A DNA stretch of 64,000 nucleotides from NCBI GenBank assembly GCA_029262735.1, contig JAJCYY010000015.1, forward strand, positions 1 through 64,000, written 5' to 3'. This DNA is from Chloroflexota bacterium (GTDB lineage: Bacteria > Chloroflexota > Dehalococcoidia > Lucifugimonadales > Lucifugimonadaceae). Position 1 is the first letter of the stretch; each line of letters opens with the position of its first letter. The position numbers and the translations under genes are program-made. Shown here piece by piece: positions 45,951 to 55,624 of this stretch. A model generated the notes under the pieces. That model made no database searches, was not told where the DNA came from, and saw nothing but the letters and a program-made list of their open reading frames with translations.

Positions 45951-48005
45951 TTACTGAACTTCCACCTGCTGCCGCAATGCTTCCAGACGGGGAGCAACCA
46001 GCTCGTGGTTTGGCACAAGCAGACTCAATTCCTCGTACAACCTCAGAGTTTCTTGCGCCTTGCCGGGAACGCCGAGCTTTCCAAGCTCCCATGTGACGGC
46101 CGCCGTGCGAAAGTACATCTCACGGTCGAAGGGGTAACGCTCAAGTGCCACCAACTCGGCTTCGTACGCCGCCTGTAAAAGCTGAACTGACCGATTCGCG
46201 TCATCGCTCCCCGCTACCTGGCCCTGGTAGACCGTTGACTGAATGTGCCTGTACTCGGGTACATCGGGCGCAAGCGCGACCGCCTTTGCAGTCAGTTCGA
46301 TCGCCTCTGACGGTCCTGAGGCATGACCATTCGCAACCTTCGCGGCGGCTATGTCAGCGCGTGCATAGTCGACGTTTCTGTCCCACGCTATGAAGATCGC
46401 AATGAGACCAACCGCAACACACACCCCGAAAAGTGGGGCTCGGACAAGACGAGACATGCCCGTATCACTTCGCTTATCGAGCTGGACACTCGGCTCAGTT
46501 TCCTCAACTCTTCGCAGCAACACCGCAGCGAGAAGACCCAGCAATACCCAGAAGACAATGCTGTCTCCTGATTGGGGGATGCCCGTTAGTTGCTCCGAGA
46601 ATCTTCCGGCAAGCGCAGACGCGATGCCAATCCCTAGCAACCGATACCTGGAGCTGCGAAATGCCCGAGAAAATACCAGCTTGAAGACTGCCCATGCAGC
46701 TACGCCCCAGAGAGCAATCCAGGCGATTGCGCCAAACAGACCCTGCTCGACAAATCGATTGAAAATATCGTTGTGAGCAGCGTTCGTGCGCCTCTGTAGG
46801 ATAAATCCATCTGCCCGCAGCGCATAGGCGTATCGAAATGTATCGGGGCCATAGCCAAGTAGATGGCGGAAAATTCCTGGAACAGATGGGGCGCCGGGCA
46901 CGTCGGGCCGTTCGGCCAACAGGTCCAGAGATGTGCGCCACGCGCTAAGTCGAGTCGACGTCGTGCTGCTGTTGAAGATTCGATCACTCGCCAGTTCTGC
47001 TGCACTTGAAGGCGCAACGGTGCTCACCTCGTCAGAGCTATCAACAATCGTCGGAAAGGAATCTCCGGCGAGGGGTGCGAAGAAGACCACCACTGCTATG
47101 ACCACTCCGGCGGCAAACGAAACGGCCATTCGGATGTCAGAAGGCTCACGCAGCTGCTTCCAACCGAGAGCCAGGAAAACCACCAGTGAGACGCCTGCTC
47201 CCAGCCAAGGCCCTCGGCTCAGAGTTGCAAGCAAGGCAAGCGCCAGCGTGAACCCCCCTGTGGCCGCAAGCGCATAGACCAACCTGGAGTCAGCACCCGA
47301 ACGGAGACGGTGCAGTAAGTAGGCTGCGCCTATGGGACCGGTTACTACCAGCAACGAACCGAAGAAGATCGGATTGCCGGAAGTTCCGGTTACGCGCAGG
47401 CCATTCGTTCCTGAAATGTCCAGCGGAGATAGGCCGAAATGCTGAGCGATACCGATCAACCCACCGATGAGACCAGTGATCGAAATAACAGCCCACAAGC
47501 GTTCGACCTGCGGTTTTTCTCTTACAAACAACGCAATGACGATGAAGAACGAAAAAAACGCTGCTGAGGCGTACAGTCCGGATCCATCACCCGAGGGATC
47601 CTTCCCCCAGAGGCTTGCCAGCGGCGAGATTGAAAACACTGTAGAGACCGATGTAACGAATAGCACCACTACCACCGCGGCGATCAGGCTCGTGCCCGGA
47701 TTCCGGTAGACCTTGCGCGGCGACCATCCCGAGCTGGAGTACCCGTTCTCGATAAAAAGAAACAGAGCCACTCTCGCAGAGAGCAAGAAGACGAGCAGGC
47801 TGGCAAGCGACCGCAGAAGGGTCACTTTGGGCAGCGAGGTGAATGAAGTGAACCGGTCTTCAGAGAGAACGATCAGTGGAACCAGCAGAACTGCCGTCAA
47901 CCAGGTGATTTCAAGGCCGATACCGATCATGCGATTGATATGGGCCGACAACCTGGCTGAACTGTCAGAAGAGTGAGACCGGGATGCCTGAGCCAAAGTA
48001 GCCAT
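45951..48005 (-). CDS. O-antigen ligase/polymerase-like protein with C-terminal TPR segment, copy 2
   Basis: A 684-residue protein. Residues about 25-480 hold roughly twelve membrane helices, with a large outer loop (about 330-400) carrying the LLGYGPDTFRYAYALR segment and the RRTNAAHNDIFNRFVEQGLFG motif typical of Wzy_C/O-antigen ligase proteins. A soluble C-terminal tail of about 130 residues is helical with TPR-like repeats (AKVANGHASGPSEAIELTAK and following). ATG at 48005 is preferred over the TTG at 48014. It converges with the previous gene, 16 bases apart. Different from copy 1, so one may polymerise and the other ligate. Confidence 0.86.
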   Translation of the reverse strand: MATLAQASRSHSSDSSARLSAHINRMIGIGLEITWLTAVLLVPLIVLSEDRFTSFTSLPKVTLLRSLASLLVFLLSARVALFLFIENGYSSSGWSPRKVYRNPGTSLIAAVVVVLFVTSVSTVFSISPLASLWGKDPSGDGSGLYASAAFFSFFIVIALFVREKPQVERLWAVISITGLIGGLIGIAQHFGLSPLDISGTNGLRVTGTSGNPIFFGSLLVVTGPIGAAYLLHRLRSGADSRLVYALAATGGFTLALALLATLSRGPWLGAGVSLVVFLALGWKQLREPSDIRMAVSFAAGVVIAVVVFFAPLAGDSFPTIVDSSDEVSTVAPSSAAELASDRIFNSSTTSTRLSAWRTSLDLLAERPDVPGAPSVPGIFRHLLGYGPDTFRYAYALRADGFILQRRTNAAHNDIFNRFVEQGLFGAIAWIALWGVAAWAVFKLVFSRAFRSSRYRLLGIGIASALAGRFSEQLTGIPQSGDSIVFWVLLGLLAAVLLRRVEETEPSVQLDKRSDTGMSRLVRAPLFGVCVAVGLIAIFIAWDRNVDYARADIAAAKVANGHASGPSEAIELTAKAVALAPDVPEYRHIQSTVYQGQVAGSDDANRSVQLLQAAYEAELVALERYPFDREMYFRTAAVTWELGKLGVPGKAQETLRLYEELSLLVPNHELVAPRLEALRQQVEVQ

Positions 48006-48279
48006 TGGTAACAAGGATCAGCCCTTTTTACCCAGGGAGAGTGAGTGTCGACCTGTAGCACGACTAAGCGCAAACCCAGATAGTTCGGCATCTTGTGTCG
48101 CCGAAACGGCAGTGGCCGCTACGCCGCGATGAAAAAAGTCGGTTCAGCTACGGCTCGAACCGCAGCTGCCCAGACTGAGAAAGGCTGAGGAGGTCGACCC
48201 GTCTTCACACCCGCTCTGGAGCGTATGAAATCCCAGTTCGAGTCGAACGTGGTCAAGGGTCTTTTTCAAGAACGCGGAA

Positions 48280-49245
48280 CTAGCGAACCGCGCTGCAATC
48301 GACCTCGGGCGGGTCGACGCTCAGTGCGCTTTTCTCTCTCGCGATGCCGTCGATGATCTCCGCCGGCTGCACAGATACTTCGTTCCCCGTAACAGAGATG
48401 TAGATCATCTCCGCGGGTCTCTTCGTAACGTCGAACGACCAACCGCTAACGTAGTGCGGAATTCCGCATATGTCGCTGACGAGAGTCGGTTGGCGAACAC
48501 CGCCGTCACCGGCAACCACGGCGTTGACTCTTCCGTTCGCCAACATCGGGAGAATTTTTCGCTCCCACTCACGCTCCTCAATGCCCTCATATGGTGAGTT
48601 GACCCAGGTCGATGGCAGATCAGCGAGCCAGAACGAGTGATGAAGAAATACGATTGCCACATCGTAGTTTCCGTCCAACGCCGTTTCCAGGAACTCAACG
48701 TTCGCAGGCGACAGCAGTGGCTGAGTGGTCACCGGTTCCACGGTGTTCAAGTAGATCAACCGCACCCCTGCGATATCCTCAGACCAGGGCTCTAGCCGCA
48801 TCATCTTCAGGAGCTCTGGCCTCGACGCCTCGTCGTTGAAAACAAGATCGTGGTTGCCCGGTACGAGACGAACCGGGGCGGCGCTGAGACGATCGGTCAG
48901 GACACGAAGGTGTTCGACCGATTGGGCGGTCGAAAATCGAATCGAGTCTCCGCCAAGAATCACCAGGTCAGGATCCAGACGATTGGCGTTTTCGATGAAG
49001 CCTTCGATCACCGCGCTGTCTTCTCCCTGCACCGGTAAAAACATGTAGTGATCGGCAGCTGTATTGCCGTTGTACGGATAGATGTGTCCGGCGAAGATTA
49101 TTTCGAGATCGGAACCGGCAGAGACCAACGTCGTGCTATCGGAACCAGAGTCCGTTGCCGAGGAAGAGCACCCCAACAGGATGAACGAAACCAGTACGCT
49201 CAGGATAAATAGTTCCGCTTGCGTACTAGGACGATGAGTCATCAT
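48280..49245 (-). CDS. Metallophosphoesterase lipoprotein
   Basis: A calcineurin-like phosphoesterase of 321 residues. The ATG at 49245 begins a short N-terminus followed by a hydrophobic segment and lipobox FILLGC, so it is a surface-anchored lipoprotein. Motifs in order: an IIFAGHIYPYNG start (where the usual first metal Asp is not seen), LVILGGDSIRF, LVPGNHDLVF and VIVFLHHSFW, then AVVAGDGGV. The missing first Asp may alter the metal site. A longer frame from 49284 would overlap the VTC gene and lack a proper signal start. Last gene of the DUF4956-CotH-VTC operon. Substrate unknown. Confidence 0.85.
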   Translation of the reverse strand: MMTHRPSTQAELFILSVLVSFILLGCSSSATDSGSDSTTLVSAGSDLEIIFAGHIYPYNGNTAADHYMFLPVQGEDSAVIEGFIENANRLDPDLVILGGDSIRFSTAQSVEHLRVLTDRLSAAPVRLVPGNHDLVFNDEASRPELLKMMRLEPWSEDIAGVRLIYLNTVEPVTTQPLLSPANVEFLETALDGNYDVAIVFLHHSFWLADLPSTWVNSPYEGIEEREWERKILPMLANGRVNAVVAGDGGVRQPTLVSDICGIPHYVSGWSFDVTKRPAEMIYISVTGNEVSVQPAEIIDGIAREKSALSVDPPEVDCSAVR

Positions 49246-49249
49246 GAGT

Positions 49250-49948
49250 TCAGTACAGCAGGGCCGCTTCGGCAGCGACCGCATATTTCGAACTGCGTCC
49301 GATAGACATCGGTAAATCCTTCGACACGCGTCTGACCGCTTCGGCGTTTTGGACGCTCGCTTTCAGTTCCAATATCGTCAGTGGAGCGATTGCAATAGGA
49401 AATCTCAGCGTTGGCCCCGCCGTAATAGTCTGCGAGTACGCGGAAATGTCGCTGTCCACGGTCACTCGAATCGATTCATCCAACGTCTCAAAGTATCGGC
49501 GTAGATACGACACCATGACGACCGGGACAAAGTTGGTCGCTAACCGGGCGATGAGCTCAGGTTGGACGTTCGTCATCAACTCCTCGCGGATATCTGCCCA
49601 GAAACACTCCTCGAATGTTCGAGAAAAGCCAGGCAACGATTCAGACACCTTCCAGGAGACATTCGAACGCTTGCGCTTCCATTCAACGGTCACACCGGGT
49701 ATCCGTGCTAAGGGCCCGTACCACCTGAGTCTGATCTTGGACCGTTCGCCAATACCCTCGGTCGCATCCACCAGGTTCATGAATCCCGGCGTATCGAAAT
49801 AAATGGAATTGACACGTCGTTCGGAGTAGCTTTCGCTGAACGCCGCTGGATGGTTCCGGATCCTGGAGACCATTTCAGGCCCTACGGTTCCGGCAACGGG
49901 TGCTTTGAACTCATACCGCGCCGTTGCCGGGTGTGTTGAGCTAACCAC
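49250..49948 (-). CDS. VTC-domain protein (polyphosphate-polymerase-like)
   Basis: A 232-residue VTC-domain protein, a triphosphate-tunnel fold related to the catalytic subunit of yeast vacuolar polyphosphate polymerase. Tunnel-lining motifs are in order: RYEFKAPV, RRVNSIYFDTPGF, KIRLRWYG, VEWKRKR, VSYLRRYFET, RVTVDSDI, LTILELKAS and the terminal SKYAVAAE. No membrane segment; cytoplasmic. GTG start overlaps the CotH-gene stop by 8 bases, so the two are coupled. Whether bacterial members polymerise phosphate or only bind it is not settled. Confidence 0.88.
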   Translation of the reverse strand: MVSSTHPATARYEFKAPVAGTVGPEMVSRIRNHPAAFSESYSERRVNSIYFDTPGFMNLVDATEGIGERSKIRLRWYGPLARIPGVTVEWKRKRSNVSWKVSESLPGFSRTFEECFWADIREELMTNVQPELIARLATNFVPVVMVSYLRRYFETLDESIRVTVDSDISAYSQTITAGPTLRFPIAIAPLTILELKASVQNAEAVRRVSKDLPMSIGRSSKYAVAAEAALLY

Positions 49949-52520
49949 CGGTTACCCCGAGCTCTCGAAGCTCATCGGACGTCAGGCGCCGGGTTTTCTG
50001 CCGCGCTCCGTCAATCGCCACCAGGCTCCCATCCTGCACCAGGAACCTGGGGGCCGGACCGGTGGCCGAAAAACTCGATAAGCGCATTTCACCGGTGCCG
50101 AATTCAGATTTCTTCAGATAGGCAGCGAGCGCAGTCACTCGAGCGTCATGGACCTGCACTCCGCTTCCTGAAACACGAGAGAGATCTTTGCTGGCAATAC
50201 CCACTCCAGGGTCGACTACGGTGAAGCCGTTGATCGTTACGTCGCTGTTTTCACCAGCAGACAGGCCCTTGTCCCCTACCGATCTGGCCTCCACATCTTC
50301 GATGTGCACACGAGATCCAGAGAAATCGATCGCATCGCCACCCGTCGATACGAACCTGGAGCTGACAATGTTGCCGGACACGAAATCTCCGTCAAACGCA
50401 TCCGACACGTTGTTATTGAATTCACATCGCGTGATGTCGAACGCTGACTGGATGATGTTGAGAGCATCTTCCGCCTCGGAACCAGCAATAACGCAATCGG
50501 ATAACGAGACCTCACTCTGATAGAAAGTGATGCCACCGGTTGGCGCCCATCCGCCCCTCGCAATCCCATTCGTTGAGGTGATGGTTGCGAATGAGACGGT
50601 CGACACCTGTTCCGCTCCAACCACGACTATCCCTCCCCAACTGCCGGTTTGAGGACCGATCGTGACTCGGGACGACTCGGACCCCATCAGTCGAAGGCTT
50701 CCCGTGGAATAGAGAATCGCATCGTCCTCGAAAAGAAGCGTTACTCCAGGACCGGCGGTCAGACCCGCACCTTCGGGCAAGATCAGATCACCTTCAACGT
50801 TCCATGTGCCGGGTTTCACAGCCAGATCGCCACGGTTGTCCAGTTCAAGAAACGGGTGCTGAGCAAGCGCCTCTGAAACTGTGCTCGGTTGCGCCGGATT
50901 TCCGTTCACAGCCGTCGGAGACGACTGAACAGTTGCGACCCGCACCGGGTTGTCGGAGCCCGGCACCTCTACGTATACGGTGTACGGCCCGTTCGCTACG
51001 CTAGCTGGCAGCTCAACTCTGTGTGTCTCAACAAAGACATTGGCGGACCTGGGTGCCAGGGAAAGTGGGCCATCTGGCAACGGGATCATCGTTGTCGAGT
51101 TCGCTGAGCTGACCCCCACAATCTTCACAGGTAAGAGCAGCGTATTTCTCACTGCCACGATGTCCGGCCCAGCTCCGGCAGATGCTTCTTCGAGTGCGAT
51201 GATCGGACGATCAATTTGTAATGAGGCTGCAAACAGGTCCCTGCGTTCAAGCAACTTATCCCAAGCCACATTCAGCGACCCGAACTCGCCTTGCAGCGAC
51301 TCAGCGGCAGCAGCTAGCTCAGGTTCAAGCTGTTCCCTGATCGATTCGAGATAATCGGGCTCTGAAATTCGGCGCAGTGACCGCACATATGAAGAGGCAA
51401 TTTCGAAGTCCTCTTCAACGCCGTAGTCCACGAGAGTTCTTCGGGTCGAACCGAATCCAATCACCGGCTCACCGTCGAACGCGATCGGTTCGAGTTTCGC
51501 TGTCACTGGATTGAAATAGAGACGACGGTTGTGCCACAACGTGGCGTGCGGCGCATCCCAGAGGTCGTTGGTCGCTGCGAACTTGCCTAACAGATCAGCA
51601 TCGTAGGCATCCGACGGAGCGATGCGACCTTCAATCACTCCCTGCAAAAGTGATGTTGCCAGGTCTCGCTGAGCAGACAGAGTCGCAGACCTGTCTACAG
51701 ACCCTGATCGAAAAGAGTCGACGGGGGCCACTATCTCATCAATTGGGAAGATCAACGAGAACACGTTTTCGAGGTCACCGCTTAACCGGCCGCGGTCCAG
51801 CTGCCACTCCCAGAAGGCGGTCTCATCGAACCGGACGATGACGCCTTCCCTACGCAGCTGAGATTCAAGCAACTCTTTTGAGAAGTGCTCCTCGAGAGCG
51901 AAGATCCCTCGGCGTTCGCCGTTGACAACCAGATCAACAAACGAGTATCTCGGTGCGAGAACTCCTTCCTGTCTCAGGTGCGCAAGGTAGGCAAACTCGT
52001 TCAGGTACCGACGAGTGCTGGGGTGTTGAAGCGAAAACCGTCGCATGCCGAAGACGTCTCCGTCTCCTCGAACTTCGATGCGCAGGGACGGCTTGTCTTT
52101 ACTCAGGTGATCGACGTGATCTCCTTTTAGCCTTACCCGAACAGGCAGCACTTGTCCGTCGATCCGTAGATTCCCAGTGACAAATTCGCTGTCATCTTGA
52201 ACCAGCAGCCCCAGTTCAACTGCATCAGCCCGCTTTTTTTCCAGTTGTTCCGCCTCCGGGAGACTCATCTGAATGGAGATGACCGGAAGGTCGGTGGGTT
52301 CCAGTTGTCTCGCAATCGACGAGGGCGAGAAACTTGCACGAAGTTCGTCGACAATCGTTTCGCCAAATCCGGACGCCCAGAACGCAGCCCCCGCACCGAA
52401 CGAGATAAGAACTGCGCCTGCGATTGCCAGGAGAACGCGCACAGTCCAGTTGGGGTAGAAACGTTGCGAGCCCTCGCGCGATGGACGGCTCGCTGAGGAC
52501 AGAAGGGTCTCAAGTTTCAT
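49941..52520 (-). CDS. CotH-kinase-domain protein with parallel beta-helix domain
   Basis: An 859-residue membrane-anchored protein. A single helix (residues about 28-50) precedes an extracytoplasmic CotH-type kinase domain (about 70-440), with RVRLKGDHVDHLSKDKPS, RRFSLQHPSTRRYLNE, the ERRGIFALEEHF segment, and LWHNRRLYFNP plus AFDGEP as likely catalytic/metal region. Residues about 470-540 form an Ig-like linker, and about 555-810 a right-handed beta-helix of short repeats (SRVTIGPQTGSWGG onward). CotH kinases phosphorylate proteins in Bacillus spore coats. The beta-helix suggests a polysaccharide or surface-binding partner. Between DUF4956 and VTC in one operon. Confidence 0.87.
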   Translation of the reverse strand: MKLETLLSSASRPSREGSQRFYPNWTVRVLLAIAGAVLISFGAGAAFWASGFGETIVDELRASFSPSSIARQLEPTDLPVISIQMSLPEAEQLEKKRADAVELGLLVQDDSEFVTGNLRIDGQVLPVRVRLKGDHVDHLSKDKPSLRIEVRGDGDVFGMRRFSLQHPSTRRYLNEFAYLAHLRQEGVLAPRYSFVDLVVNGERRGIFALEEHFSKELLESQLRREGVIVRFDETAFWEWQLDRGRLSGDLENVFSLIFPIDEIVAPVDSFRSGSVDRSATLSAQRDLATSLLQGVIEGRIAPSDAYDADLLGKFAATNDLWDAPHATLWHNRRLYFNPVTAKLEPIAFDGEPVIGFGSTRRTLVDYGVEEDFEIASSYVRSLRRISEPDYLESIREQLEPELAAAAESLQGEFGSLNVAWDKLLERRDLFAASLQIDRPIIALEEASAGAGPDIVAVRNTLLLPVKIVGVSSANSTTMIPLPDGPLSLAPRSANVFVETHRVELPASVANGPYTVYVEVPGSDNPVRVATVQSSPTAVNGNPAQPSTVSEALAQHPFLELDNRGDLAVKPGTWNVEGDLILPEGAGLTAGPGVTLLFEDDAILYSTGSLRLMGSESSRVTIGPQTGSWGGIVVVGAEQVSTVSFATITSTNGIARGGWAPTGGITFYQSEVSLSDCVIAGSEAEDALNIIQSAFDITRCEFNNNVSDAFDGDFVSGNIVSSRFVSTGGDAIDFSGSRVHIEDVEARSVGDKGLSAGENSDVTINGFTVVDPGVGIASKDLSRVSGSGVQVHDARVTALAAYLKKSEFGTGEMRLSSFSATGPAPRFLVQDGSLVAIDGARQKTRRLTSDELRELGVTGG

Positions 52521-52554
52521 GGTCTCGAGTTCTCAGATTTCGTGGTTCTGAAAT

Positions 52555-53238
52555 CTATATAGCGCCAGCCTGATCCTGATCCACGAACGTGACGTTTGAG
52601 CCTTCCGGGAACCTGACTCGAAGCGCGTCTACAGCGCTGACCAGCGCCGAATCCGTTTCACATTCGATAAAAAAAGTGGCTTGAAAACGATTGTCACTGG
52701 CGTCCACGCGTCTCAGGTTCACCGATTTAACGAAAGGATCCATTGCTATCGCTGCTTCTGATACGAGTCCCTTTTGATCTGCGATTGCCCCCTGGAGGTC
52801 CAGGTTCAGATATAGATTGCGGCTCGGGTACCTCGTCCCCTGAAAAAGGTAGCGAGCGGACGCGACAAGGATGAAGGCGACGAAACCAACTACTGCCGGG
52901 AGGAACTGATCTGCTCCAAGCGCAATACCTATTCCAATAGCGACGAACAGGTATGCAAGGTCTTCTGTTTCCTTGATTGGTGTTCGGAATCTAACGATCG
53001 AAAGGGCTCCGACGAGGCCGAGTGAAAGCGCAACGGAGGACTTAACCACTGCAATGATCAGCACGATGGTTATCGTGATCAGCGGGATCGTCAGCGCCAG
53101 GCTTCGGCGGTTCCCGACGCTCATCCCCATTTTCCAGTACTGGTACCCGAGCACGGTTGAGAGCACTGCACCAAGCGCAAGCCCCATCAGTAAACGAGCC
53201 AGGTTTAGTTCTGGAACACCGAGTGAAAGATCGATCAT
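52555..53238 (-). CDS. DUF4956 family membrane protein
   Basis: A 227-residue membrane protein of the DUF4956 family. Four to five helices fill residues about 12-130, with the conserved GLVGALSIVRFRTPIKETEDLAYLF segment between helices. The last 90 residues are a soluble alpha/beta domain (LYLNLDL onward to VTFVDQDQ) that looks like an ACT-type or MgtC-tail domain. Function unknown. It is first in a four-gene minus-strand operon with CotH, VTC and the phosphoesterase, a set I have seen associated in other genomes. Gap of 34 bases to CotH; its promoter should lie in the 265-base space before 53504. Confidence 0.9.
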   Translation of the reverse strand: MIDLSLGVPELNLARLLMGLALGAVLSTVLGYQYWKMGMSVGNRRSLALTIPLITITIVLIIAVVKSSVALSLGLVGALSIVRFRTPIKETEDLAYLFVAIGIGIALGADQFLPAVVGFVAFILVASARYLFQGTRYPSRNLYLNLDLQGAIADQKGLVSEAAIAMDPFVKSVNLRRVDASDNRFQATFFIECETDSALVSAVDALRVRFPEGSNVTFVDQDQAGAI

Positions 53239-53503
53239 AGCGCTCTAGACATCGGGCCAGGCAGTCGAAACTGCAACTGCGCTGATTGTGGTCAAAAACA
53301 TCCGTAGTCGAATTGTGCAGATTCCCCCAGTTGAGAACATCGTCACCACCGACCCGGGAGAGACCAACACGGACACAGCCAATTCAGCTCGAAGGGCAGT
53401 TACCTGCAGATTTGAGCCGCTTCCTGCGTTGGCAACATACCGGTTGCCTCTGGCCGCAGCAGGTCAAGAGCATGAAATCGGGGTGTCGCGAGATATTCCC
53501 CGC

Positions 53504-54580
53504 TCAGATCCTGATACACGCCGCCAGGTGTCCGGCTGAGATTTCGCGCAGATCGGGGACACCGGCATCATTGTTCGCAAGCGGACCGCGGACACCCATG
53601 CAGGCGTCAATGGCGATGGGACACCGAGTGTGAAAGACGCAGCCGGTAGGCGGCGAAAGCGGACTCGGGATATCCCCGCGCAGGACGATCCTCTCTCGCT
53701 GGCGTTCCAGTGCGGGATCCGGCACCGGCACTGCTGACAAAAGCGCCTTGGTGTAAGGGTGGGCCGGATTAAGATACAGCTCGTCAGGGTCGCCGATCTC
53801 GACTATCTTGCCCAGGTACATCACCGCAACCTGGTCGCTGATGTGGCGCACGACAGACAGGTCGTGAGCGATGAACAGGTACGCCAGGTTGAATTCGGAC
53901 TGCAGGTCGCCGAGCAGGTTGATGACCTGTGCCTGGATGGACACATCCAGTGCCGAAACCGGTTCATCTAACACTATGAGATTCGGTCTCGCGGCTATTG
54001 CCCTGGCCACCCCAATCCGCTGCCTCTGGCCTCCGCTGAACTCGTGAGGGTAGCGGCCAATCATTGATCGATTCAGGCCGACCCTCGCCATCAACTGCCC
54101 CACCTGGTCCCGATAGTCTTTTTTGTCTTTGTACAGGCTGTGTACCTTCAACGGCTCACCGATAATGTTGCCCGCAGTCAACCGTGGATTGAGGGCACCG
54201 TAGGGATCCCGGAACACCGTTCCGAGGTGGCGCCGGACCCGCCGCAACTTCCCGCCGGAAAGGCTCGTGATGTCTTCCCCGGCAAAGATGATTTCGCCAG
54301 CGGTCGTCTGGTTCAGTCGCAGGATGGACCGGCCAATAGTTGTTTTGCCGGAACCGCTCTCACCAACCAGTCCAACCGTTTCACCGTTACGGATCGTGAA
54401 ACTGACGCCGTCCACAGCCTTGACCGCGCCCACGTTCCGCTTGAGGATAAAGCCACGCCTGACGGGAAAATGAACCTTCAGATCTCGGATGTCGAGAATG
54501 ACATCCGGGTCATTGCCGTTGACCGATGGCGTCGGGGACACCTCGTCTGCACGATCCTCAACGTCGGTTGACTGTGTCAA
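53504..54580 (-). CDS. oppF: Oligopeptide ABC transporter ATP-binding protein, OppF/DppF type (second operon)
   Basis: ATPase of the second peptide importer, 358 residues. Walker A GESGSGKT near 69-76, LSGGQ-type signature [12 protein letters not shown] near 189-200, Walker [13 protein letters not shown] near 209-220, and [11 protein letters not shown] for the H-loop. The C-terminal substrate-class domain has the usual cysteine-containing tail (GCVFHTRCPIAIDAC). TTG start at 54580 overlapping the upstream stop (TTGA), as in the first operon. Last gene of the operon. Confidence 0.93.
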   Translation of the reverse strand: MTQSTDVEDRADEVSPTPSVNGNDPDVILDIRDLKVHFPVRRGFILKRNVGAVKAVDGVSFTIRNGETVGLVGESGSGKTTIGRSILRLNQTTAGEIIFAGEDITSLSGGKLRRVRRHLGTVFRDPYGALNPRLTAGNIIGEPLKVHSLYKDKKDYRDQVGQLMARVGLNRSMIGRYPHEFSGGQRQRIGVARAIAARPNLIVLDEPVSALDVSIQAQVINLLGDLQSEFNLAYLFIAHDLSVVRHISDQVAVMYLGKIVEIGDPDELYLNPAHPYTKALLSAVPVPDPALERQRERIVLRGDIPSPLSPPTGCVFHTRCPIAIDACMGVRGPLANNDAGVPDLREISAGHLAACIRI

Positions 54581-55599
54581 TTCATCACCGATTCGTGCTT
54601 CTCACTGCCAACGCGCTGCCACTCCCAGCAAGCGGCCGTGTGGTCGTCAGCCACCTCTGTCAACGGAGGATTCTCGACGGCGCATCGGTCGACAACATAT
54701 GGGCAGCGAGGTCGGTAGGCGCAGCCTGTCGGAAGATCTGACAGGTCCGGGACCTCTCCTTCGATCGATTGCAGGCGCGAGCCCTTGGGCCGATCGAGGC
54801 GCGGCACGGCACCAAGCAGCCCCGCCGTATACGGGTGCCTCGGTGCGCCGTATATCTCGTCAGCGCCACCTGACTCCCGTATCTGGCCTGCATACATAAC
54901 ATTGACACGGTCGGCATAACGCGCAACGACACCGAGATTGTGCGTGATGATCATCAGGGCGGTGCCGAAGTCGCGGGTGAGCTGGCTCACCAACTCAAGT
55001 ATCTGGGCCTGGATCGTGACATCGAGAGCCGTAGTCGCCTCATCCGCGATGATCAGCTTCGGGTTACAACTGACAGCAATGGCAATCATCACCCGTTGGC
55101 GTTGACCGCCGCTCAGCTGGTGCGGATAGTCAAGCAGTCTGCTTCCAGCGTCCGGGATTTGCACCATTTCCAGCAACTCCGCCGCCCGATTCAACGCCTC
55201 ACGCTTCTCCATCCCGAGATGTATCTCAAGCGTTTCCGTCATCTGGCGACCGATCGAGAGCACCGGATTGAGCGAGGTCAACGGTTCCTGGAAGATCATT
55301 CCGATTTGAGCACCTCGAACAGAGCGCATTTCCACTTCGGACAGCGCTAGGAGGTCCACTCCATCCAGCCAGACTTCACCACTCAGTATTCTGCCCTGGG
55401 GTTGCGCTATCAAGCGCATGATGGAAAGCGCCGTCACGCTCTTCCCGCAGCCGCTTTCGCCCACCAGGCCCAGCGTTTCACCAGCGGCGAGGGTGAACGA
55501 AACATCATCAACGGCCTTGACCTCTCCGCCTCTCCCAAAGAAGGACGTTCTGAGGTTTTTTACCTCTAGCAATGGACCAGCGGGATTTGAGTTAGTCAT
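54577..55599 (-). CDS. oppD: Oligopeptide ABC transporter ATP-binding protein, OppD/DppD type (second operon)
   Basis: ATPase of the second importer, 340 residues, close in sequence to the one at 752-1753. Walker A GESGCGKS near 49-56, [12 protein letters not shown], Walker [13 protein letters not shown] and [17 protein letters not shown]-terminal cysteine cluster GCAYRPRCPYVVDRC near residue 291. ATG start. It overlaps the second ATPase gene by 4 bases and follows the permease gene by 25 bases. Confidence 0.94.
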   Translation of the reverse strand: MTNSNPAGPLLEVKNLRTSFFGRGGEVKAVDDVSFTLAAGETLGLVGESGCGKSVTALSIMRLIAQPQGRILSGEVWLDGVDLLALSEVEMRSVRGAQIGMIFQEPLTSLNPVLSIGRQMTETLEIHLGMEKREALNRAAELLEMVQIPDAGSRLLDYPHQLSGGQRQRVMIAIAVSCNPKLIIADEATTALDVTIQAQILELVSQLTRDFGTALMIITHNLGVVARYADRVNVMYAGQIRESGGADEIYGAPRHPYTAGLLGAVPRLDRPKGSRLQSIEGEVPDLSDLPTGCAYRPRCPYVVDRCAVENPPLTEVADDHTAACWEWQRVGSEKHESVMN

Positions 55600-55624
55600 G
55601 ATGGATACCGTAGGTCAGGGACCG

